DNA of 61,406 nt, taken from an uncultured Schlesneria sp. (GTDB lineage: Bacteria > Planctomycetota > Planctomycetia > Planctomycetales > Planctomycetaceae). The position numbers were made by a program, and so were the translations under genes. The notes under the pieces were generated by a model. The model made no database searches. It saw only the letters and a list, made by a program, of their open reading frames with translations, and was not told where the DNA came from. Shown in pieces: positions 56,053 to 61,406 of this stretch (the stretch's first letter is position 1; every line of letters begins with the position of its first letter). The stretch covers positions 1 through 61,406 of the forward strand of contig CAIOKO010000043.1 of the NCBI GenBank assembly GCA_903858935.1, written 5' to 3'.

Positions 56053-56100
56053 GGTGCAAAAGCCCGTTAACCACCGCCACGTGGCGGTGGGGTTTCGCTG
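56053..56100 (-). repeat. REP-like palindromic element, copy B (inverted)
   Basis: Read on the minus strand: CAGCGAAACCCCACC - hairpin - GGTGGTTAACGGGC and then TTTTGCACC, the same layout as copy A in inverse orientation. The hairpin is the perfect 20-base palindrome CCACCGCCACGTGGCGGTGG at 56071-56090. It lies 51 bases past the fhcD stop, so the pair may end both convergent transcripts. Confidence 0.7.
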
Positions 56101-56150
56101 GGCGTTGCCCGTTTTACGGCGAATGTCGTAGCAAGTGGTCCTTCAAAGAC

Positions 56151-57077
56151 CTACAACAGATCCCGCAAATGAAAATGGTGCTTGCCGAGTTTGCCTCCGT
56201 AGTTGCCGGCGGTGATTCTCAGGATGTCTGGCATGGCTGCCGCTGCGTGTAAGCCTCGCTTCATTGCTGATTGGACCGCTTCGAAGCTGAGGCCGTCGAT
56301 TACGATCTCGTAGACCGCGTTGCACGCCTTGGGTAGTTCTGACTTTGTCACGCCGCGTAATGTGGGGCAATAGGCGTCGTTCGTGCTGGCCTTCAGCTTG
56401 GCATATTTCGAGCCGACCTTGCTGCCTGATCGAACCATTCCCCCTGGAAACGGTAATGCGATATCAGCAGCGGTCCTCATCGCGTCGACGGCTGATTCCG
56501 TTGCCAGCAAGGCGGCGGTGACATTGGTTCCGCAGATCAGCAGGTTGCCGCCAGCGACACCGGTGATGGTTCCGAACCAGTCCTCACAGACAAATTCGCC
56601 GTCCATCACGGGGATTCGCCAGTATCGGCGATCGTCGAGTTTTTTCGCCTTTTGAAAGCCATCGCCAAAGTACCGGATTGCTCCACCAACCCGGATTCGT
56701 TTTTCCTTCGGGCAACCTTCAATCCCGTTATAACAGGCGGTTGTGGGACAGGTGAGGATACATTGTCCAACGCGGCCCTGGACGGACTTGGCGAGCCCGT
56801 CCAGCGTGAAGGCGAAAACGAGTACGGCAACTCCTGGTCGACCGTCTGGCGTTTCTGAGGCGGGAATTGTCCGTTCGATTGCCGCTTCGACATCGCAGGC
56901 AATGACGCTGGTCGCGTTACCACACAGTACGGAAGCGGCTGTCATGGCCCACCGCTCGTTGATGGCGGTAATCACCAGACGAGTCGCCTTGATGGGAAAC
57001 GCTTCGGCGAATGTATCCACGATCTCGACATCGTTCAGTCGCAGCATTTGGGGTGACGCAGAGATTTCGGAGGTCAT
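56151..57077 (-). CDS. fhcD: formylmethanofuran:tetrahydromethanopterin formyltransferase (FhcD/Ftr)
   Basis: 308 residues from ATG 57077 (a TTG one codon earlier is also in frame). Transfers the formyl group between tetrahydromethanopterin and methanofuran in the bacterial C1 oxidation pathway. Full-length Ftr pattern: DTFAEAFPIKATRLVITAIN, LTCPTTACYNGIEGCP, EDWFGTITGVAGGNLLICGT, PFPGGMVRSGSKVGSKYAKL, ending KLGKHHFHLRDLL. Cytoplasmic; in bacteria it forms the Fhc complex with FhcA, B and C. It is the last gene of the fhcB-fhcA-fhcD operon. Confidence 0.97.
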   Translation of the reverse strand: MTSEISASPQMLRLNDVEIVDTFAEAFPIKATRLVITAINERWAMTAASVLCGNATSVIACDVEAAIERTIPASETPDGRPGVAVLVFAFTLDGLAKSVQGRVGQCILTCPTTACYNGIEGCPKEKRIRVGGAIRYFGDGFQKAKKLDDRRYWRIPVMDGEFVCEDWFGTITGVAGGNLLICGTNVTAALLATESAVDAMRTAADIALPFPGGMVRSGSKVGSKYAKLKASTNDAYCPTLRGVTKSELPKACNAVYEIVIDGLSFEAVQSAMKRGLHAAAAMPDILRITAGNYGGKLGKHHFHLRDLL

Positions 57078-57124
57078 CAAAAAAGTCCAGGAATCGCGGT
57101 ATGTTTTGTGGTGTACGGGATCGT

Positions 57125-58792
57125 TTAAACGCGAGGCGGTACGACAGATGATTCGTGCAAATAGCTGATGTCGACCGGATAATTTCGCCAGCGGATGGAG
57201 TAGTATTTTTCAAACCATTGCTGGATATCCGGTTCGACCTCGTGGTCATAAACGGGGTCAACGTGCAGCGTCTTGCCAATCGGTGTGTGCCGGATTTCGC
57301 CTTGTTCGACGATCACCTGACCCGACTTGATGACGACCCTCGGCATCTCGAACATGATCTCCTTGTTCTCGTGAGGAGTATAGATCGTGATATCAGCGTC
57401 CGCGCCCGGACCAAGATGTCCCTTGTCTTTCAGGCCGAGGATGCGAGCCGGGCCGGCTCGGGTAATGATGGCGATTTCATTAAGACTATATTCGCGATCA
57501 AGGTCCCAAAGTGTCGACCGTTCACGGACCATCGGGTGGCATGTCTGCAGGATGTCGCGGCGATACGTACGGTCCATCAGCAGCCGAATGATTTGTGGAT
57601 AGGCCAGGAACGATCCCCCGTTAGGATGATCGGTACTCATGACGACGCGCCAGGGGTCTTCTACGAGCAAATACCATTCAAGACCGATCGCCCACTGCAA
57701 CGCATGGACCAGCGATTTGTTCTTGTACTTGATCGGAGTGATCCCACAACCCGATTCCATTTCGGTGTCACTACTGAACCATTTGCCGCCATAAACTTTC
57801 GACAGGAAATAACCGAGTGGGCCGTCTCCGGTCATACTTGTTGTTTCACCAAACAGGACCTGGCCGACATCAACCGTGAGGTTCGGGTGTGTATTGACGT
57901 AGTCGGCCAGCTGAATCACCTTGCTGTTGAAGGTGTTTTCGTCACCATCCCCACCGCCGTAGCTGTGGAATTGAGCGTGCGTAATGTGGCCGCCAAACCC
58001 TTCCAGTGCCTTCATCGTTTCGAGAGTTGTTTCCCAGTTCCCCGGCATTCCCAGGTTGTTGCAATGGATATGCACGGGATGAGGAAGCCCAAGCTCGCCT
58101 GCCGCCTGAGCAATGCCGCGAATGATCTGTCTGGGGGTGACATTGAAGTGATCAACCGACTGATCAAGGCCGCTGACGTTTCCCGCCTGATGTGATTTCC
58201 AGACTTCGACTCCGCCAGGATTAACGAGCTTCGGTGCAAATCCCTTGGTGGCTGCCAGCAGCCAGCCGATGAATGCTTTCAGTTTCTGCGGTTCGTTGCG
58301 CTGCAGCGATTGCATCACATAATGGTTGTTACCCATCAGGACATAAAAGCCCTTGTCCAGGCAAGGGGTGTCATCGAATTCTTCGTGAGCATGACGAGCA
58401 CCCAGCGGCGGAACTGCCGCGTCGAACGCGGTCGTGTAACCGAGTGCGGCGTACTTGTATCCGGTGGCAAAGGTACTGGGGACACTTCCCATGGTGCCGC
58501 TATGAGTATTGCTCGTCCCCGAAATCTGCTCTCCCTTCCGTTTCTCTTCAGGGCGCATTTTTCTGGCCACGTTCACTTTCGGTCCGGCGATATGACAATG
58601 CATGTCGATCCCACCGGGCATGACGACCAGTCCACTGGCGTCGATGACGCGAGCAGGGCGAACATCGGGATCGGTCGGAGCGGCAACGATTCGGCCCCCG
58701 GCAATCCAGAGGTCGCGTACCTGTCCATCAATCCCGTTGGCCGGGTCGTAAACCGTCCCCTGTGAAACCTTCGTGTATTCGATTGCAGTCAT
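57125..58792 (-). CDS. fhcA: formyltransferase/hydrolase complex subunit A (FhcA, FwdA/FmdA family)
   Basis: 555-residue amidohydrolase-fold subunit that hydrolyses formyl-methanofuran to formate. The metal site is GGIDMHCHIAG (H65, H67), with more ligands likely in HPVHIHCNNLG and ITHAQFHSYGG, and the catalytic Asp probably in VMSTDHPNGGSF. The C-terminal segment LGPGADADITIYTPHENKEI is typical of the FwdA family. Start ATG 58792; 47 bases separate it from fhcD. The homologous archaeal subunit has the same role in formylmethanofuran dehydrogenase. Confidence 0.97.
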   Translation of the reverse strand: MTAIEYTKVSQGTVYDPANGIDGQVRDLWIAGGRIVAAPTDPDVRPARVIDASGLVVMPGGIDMHCHIAGPKVNVARKMRPEEKRKGEQISGTSNTHSGTMGSVPSTFATGYKYAALGYTTAFDAAVPPLGARHAHEEFDDTPCLDKGFYVLMGNNHYVMQSLQRNEPQKLKAFIGWLLAATKGFAPKLVNPGGVEVWKSHQAGNVSGLDQSVDHFNVTPRQIIRGIAQAAGELGLPHPVHIHCNNLGMPGNWETTLETMKALEGFGGHITHAQFHSYGGGDGDENTFNSKVIQLADYVNTHPNLTVDVGQVLFGETTSMTGDGPLGYFLSKVYGGKWFSSDTEMESGCGITPIKYKNKSLVHALQWAIGLEWYLLVEDPWRVVMSTDHPNGGSFLAYPQIIRLLMDRTYRRDILQTCHPMVRERSTLWDLDREYSLNEIAIITRAGPARILGLKDKGHLGPGADADITIYTPHENKEIMFEMPRVVIKSGQVIVEQGEIRHTPIGKTLHVDPVYDHEVEPDIQQWFEKYYSIRWRNYPVDISYLHESSVVPPRV

Positions 58793-58887
58793 TCCAACTC
58801 ACATGCTGTCAAAATTCAGGGAAATCGGTAATCGTCCGGGGAACCACAAGTTGAATTCCCACAGCAAGGCTGACAAGCGGAACAACG

Positions 58888-60240
58888 TTATTCGGTGATC
58901 CCCATGATCTTCTTGACGCGTTCTTCGATCGCGGTCAGCACTTCGAAGTCGCTCGGATGAGGCGATTGGAAGGCAGGTCTCAGCGGGATGGGGACATCAT
59001 CCATGCGATAGACCGTGCCCCCCGTGTTGATTCCGTACGTCGCAACCGTGAACGCGACGGTGGCGGCTCGCGTCGTGGGAGTCTCTTTCGTATCCAGTGA
59101 GATCAGCGGAATCGAAGCGAGATGTTCGCGAGCCGGTTGAGAAAAATTGGCCATCGGATCGCAAGCGATCGTCATCGCGGCGTCGGCCTCGCCGTTGGCC
59201 AGGGTGTCGGACGTGGTGTATTCGCCAGGATTGAATCGCGGATATCCACGAGAGTGATTGACGCCAAAGGGATATCCTGTACGCCACGATACGACGTTGT
59301 CGGCACCAGAAACGTTTCCGTGTCCCCGGTTCGGTTTCGCCGCGAATCGAGTGAACGCATTCATATCACGAGTCAGTGCCAGCAGTGCTTCTGTGTTGGC
59401 GTGTTTGCCTCGTGTCATCGTCAGGCCCATGCCGAAGAAAATCACGCCGAATTTGCAGGCTTTCATTCGATCCATCAGGTCCTGCCAGACGGACAGTTCG
59501 ACGCCGGTTTCGCGATGTACAAGTTCCGGGTCAAGTTCGATTCCTTTGGCCAGAGCTCGCAAAGTCCACAGGGCTTCAAAGTCTTTGCGAGGCTTGATCT
59601 GCAAAAAGATGTCGGCTGCCTTGGCACTTTTGGTTTTGCGAACGTCAATAAAAACGCAAGTTCGATCCTTCCGACCATTCGGCAGGAACATCCCCTTTGG
59701 CATCAGGCTGTATCTGGTGAAGTGACGAGGATGACTTTCGGCAGGGTTTGCCCCCCAGAAAATAATCATGTCACCCCGGTTAGCAACTTCCCCGAGCGAA
59801 CAGGTCACCTCGCCGACTCCCTGAAACGCCATGCCGGATGGCCCGTGGCAGACGCTGGTCGTCGTATCGATGGTTCCTTTGATCCAGTCGACAATGCTGA
59901 CCGCGACTCGTTGAGCTTCACAGGGCGAGTCGCTCAAGCCATAGACAATCGGATATCGGCCTGAAGTCAAGATCCTCGCCGCCCGGTCATATCCCTCTTC
60001 CAGTGACGCGGGTTTGCCATCGATGTGGCAACTGGCTCGGCCGTCGTTATGGTGGTTGAGGAACCAGGCCTTGCCGAGCACGCAGGCTCGTTTGGCCTCA
60101 ATAATGTGGTCGTCTTTTACAGTCAGATCGATGTCATCACAAACGCATCCGCAAAACGTACAGGTCGCGTCCTGAATGACTTTCAGTTCGCCGGGTATCG
60201 AAGCGGTGGCTGCGTACGCGTCAATGGAAGAACTTGTCAT
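58888..60240 (-). CDS. fhcB: formyltransferase/hydrolase complex subunit B (FhcB, FwdB/FmdB family)
   Basis: 450-residue molybdopterin-oxidoreductase-type subunit. A Cys cluster that would bind a 4Fe-4S centre in the archaeal homologue is present: C27, C30 and C34 in CTFCGCVCDD, with C53 in RACVLG. C130 in SVCHGPSG is at the place of the catalytic Cys/Sec of FwdB. The methylotroph Fhc complex is thought to lack the metal redox centre, so retained residues are of interest. First gene of the fhc operon, divergent from hypB. No SelC-type recoding is needed. Confidence 0.95.
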   Translation of the reverse strand: MTSSSIDAYAATASIPGELKVIQDATCTFCGCVCDDIDLTVKDDHIIEAKRACVLGKAWFLNHHNDGRASCHIDGKPASLEEGYDRAARILTSGRYPIVYGLSDSPCEAQRVAVSIVDWIKGTIDTTTSVCHGPSGMAFQGVGEVTCSLGEVANRGDMIIFWGANPAESHPRHFTRYSLMPKGMFLPNGRKDRTCVFIDVRKTKSAKAADIFLQIKPRKDFEALWTLRALAKGIELDPELVHRETGVELSVWQDLMDRMKACKFGVIFFGMGLTMTRGKHANTEALLALTRDMNAFTRFAAKPNRGHGNVSGADNVVSWRTGYPFGVNHSRGYPRFNPGEYTTSDTLANGEADAAMTIACDPMANFSQPAREHLASIPLISLDTKETPTTRAATVAFTVATYGINTGGTVYRMDDVPIPLRPAFQSPHPSDFEVLTAIEERVKKIMGITE

Positions 60241-60606
60241 GGGAAATTCGCCTTACGAATAACCTCGTTGCACTGCGATCAGAAAACTGAATTACGCATC
60301 AATACTTGGAGAGTGGATTCCGTGGAAGCCCATTCTTGTCCGGCGAGGGAACTGACGCAACAGCAAGCGTCGATTTGTCGAATGAATTACATATGAAAGC
60401 TGGTTCGCATGTCCGACGCAACTGATTGGATGAACAATCCGGGGTATGGCTCCCCCCGGCTTGTCTGGTGTGTCGGAAAGAAAACTCGTGTGCGAGGACG
60501 GACGCGTTGAGTCAATCTGGATAACAATGCAGAGAATTCACTATGGCGTGTTGACATCGATTGGTCGTTTCGCCAAAGATTCAGGAAAAACCCGACGAGG
60601 ATTGCC
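60241..60606. promoter_or_regulatory. divergent promoter region between fhcB and hypB
   Basis: 366 bases without a convincing gene. Promoters for the fhc operon (leftwards) and hypB (rightwards) must lie here. I see no conserved hairpin. The hypB ribosome binding site, GAGG at 60597-60600, ends six bases before its GTG. Confidence 0.5.
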
Positions 60607-61275
60607 GTGACTATTGAGACGATTCCGGTTCAGCTTGATTTACAAAGTCGACGACGAGCGGAAGCTGCTGCGTGGCGGCAGTCGTTGACAGATCGTCGTA
60701 TCCTGTGTGTCAATATGATCTCGTCGCCAGGAGCGGGCAAGACGTCATTGCTGCAGGCGATGGCGAAGCATTGGGCCGATCGGCCACGTATGGCGGTGCT
60801 TGTGGGAGATATTGCGACCGATCGTGATGCCGAGCGATTGGCTCCGTTTGTTCCGGTCAAGCAGTTGACCACGGGTGGAGCGTGTCATCTGGAATTGCCA
60901 CTGGTACTGGCGGGTTGGGAGCAACTCGACTCTCACGGAATCGAATTCCTGATCATAGAGAATATTGGAAACCTGATCTGCCCTGCTTCGCACGATCTGG
61001 GTGAACACATTCGAGTCGTGGTGCTGAGTGTGACCGAGGGGGACGACAAGCCGGGAAAATATCCCAAGGCGTTTCGTACCAGTCAGGCCTGTGTCATCAA
61101 CAAGGTCGACCTGTTGCCTTACGTCCCGTTTTCGGTGAGTGCCGTGACGGAGGATGCTCATCGCATTCATTCCGGCCTGCCCGTGATGCCCGTTTCGGCA
61201 TTGTCGGGTGAGGGTGTTGCCGCGTGGTGCGACTTTTTGACCGATCGACGCCGTCAGTTGCTAACGGAATTGTGA
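60607..61275 (+). CDS. hypB: hydrogenase nickel incorporation GTPase HypB
   Basis: 222-residue SIMIBI-class GTPase for nickel insertion into NiFe hydrogenase. P-loop SSPGAGKTS (39-47); metal-site C93-H94 in TTGGACHLE; switch region ENIGNLICP with C125; NKVD (165-168) for guanine. It has no His-rich nickel-storage tail at the N-terminus. GTG start chosen on GAGG six bases upstream. hypC begins two bases after the stop. No hydrogenase structural gene is in the window. Confidence 0.93.
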   Translation: MTIETIPVQLDLQSRRRAEAAAWRQSLTDRRILCVNMISSPGAGKTSLLQAMAKHWADRPRMAVLVGDIATDRDAERLAPFVPVKQLTTGGACHLELPLVLAGWEQLDSHGIEFLIIENIGNLICPASHDLGEHIRVVVLSVTEGDDKPGKYPKAFRTSQACVINKVDLLPYVPFSVSAVTEDAHRIHSGLPVMPVSALSGEGVAAWCDFLTDRRRQLLTEL

Positions 61276-61277
61276 TT

Positions 61278-61406
61278 ATGTGCCTTGGGATACCAGGTTG
61301 TGTCACTCGCTGGGTTGATCGAGACCCGTTAATGGCGAGTGCAGAGATCGACTTTGGTGGCGTCAAAAAGAGATGCCAGATGGCATGTGTTCCCGAGGCG
61401 AATGAG
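61278..61406 (+). CDS. hypC: hydrogenase assembly chaperone HypC (cut by window end)
   Basis: The first 43 codons begin MCLGIPG, the diagnostic HypC/HupF start with the essential second-position cysteine that carries iron/cyanide groups to HypD or the hydrogenase large subunit. The frame continues beyond the window. It follows hypB by two bases, the usual hyp order. Confidence 0.88.
   Translation, partial: MCLGIPGCVTRWVDRDPLMASAEIDFGGVKKRCQMACVPEANE

Noticed and set aside
57155-58195. 346-codon plus-strand frame
   Set aside because: Antisense of fhcA, whose frame has clear metal-site motifs; no independent signal.
60607-61406. hypB/hypC as part of the fhc C1 operon
   Set aside because: They are divergent from fhcB, and HypB/HypC serve NiFe hydrogenase maturation; the neighbour relation alone does not support a joint pathway.

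Overview
The window looks like chromosome from a member of the Planctomycetota, most likely the Planctomycetaceae/Planctomycetales. The evidence is gene content, not a database match: three modules pairing a DUF1549/DUF1553 (Planctomycete-cytochrome type) protein with a DUF1501 protein, a bacterial tetrahydromethanopterin/methanofuran C1 cluster (fhcB-fhcA-fhcD) plus an MfnB-like methanofuran biosynthesis gene, and long gene-free spacers with short degenerate repeats. I saw no rRNA, tRNA, CRISPR array, insertion sequence or phage gene.

Layout. 0.2-8.9 kb (minus strand): a tightly packed operon that I read as a MoxR-vWA-beta-propeller ternary conflict system. It contains a small Cys-rich ORF, a small alpha-helical component, a MoxR/RavA-type AAA+ ATPase, a small bpX-type component, a degenerate vWA plus propeller protein, and a 977-residue TPR plus propeller protein with an internal Gly/Ala-rich hydrophobic segment. 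8.9-10.3 kb: gene-free, with dispersed repeats. 10.3-15.0 kb: RND efflux pump and adaptor without an outer-membrane partner. 15.2-20.2 kb: AlkA-like glycosylase, DUF2079 membrane protein overlapping mfnB, GT2 glycosyltransferase. 20.5-29.0 kb: a sugar locus with sugar-binding lipoprotein, permease, class III fructose-bisphosphatase and secreted GH32 fructan hydrolase in one direction, and pgi divergent. 29.1-31.8 kb: two proteins of unknown function and an MgtC-family protein. 31.8-33.3 kb: gene-free, with a 21-bp tandem repeat. 33.3-39.5 kb: first DUF1549/DUF1553-DUF1501 module plus a secreted PPC-type protein. 40.0-40.7 kb: M50-like protease and a coupled small membrane protein. 40.8-44.0 kb: cysteine desulfurase with a roughly 205-residue N-terminal extension, next to a family 2B (cyclic-nucleotide-domain) encapsulin gene broken by one in-frame TAA. 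44.6-55.9 kb: two related cytochrome/DUF1501 modules in opposite orientation around a pair of SPFH genes. 56.2-60.2 kb: fhcD, fhcA, fhcB. 60.6 kb to the end: hypB and the start of hypC.

How the parts may work together. MfnB (methanofuran synthesis) and FhcA/B/D (formyl transfer and formyl-methanofuran hydrolysis) belong to one formaldehyde/formate C1 pathway; fhcC, mch, mtd and fae are not in the window. The GH32 enzyme, sugar transporter, FBPase and glucose-6-phosphate isomerase form a plausible route from extracellular fructan to hexose phosphate. The encapsulin and extended desulfurase form a sulfur-metabolism nanocompartment locus whose shell gene is interrupted here. The main candidates for a poorly described system are the ternary operon at 0.2-8.9 kb and the interrupted encapsulin locus.
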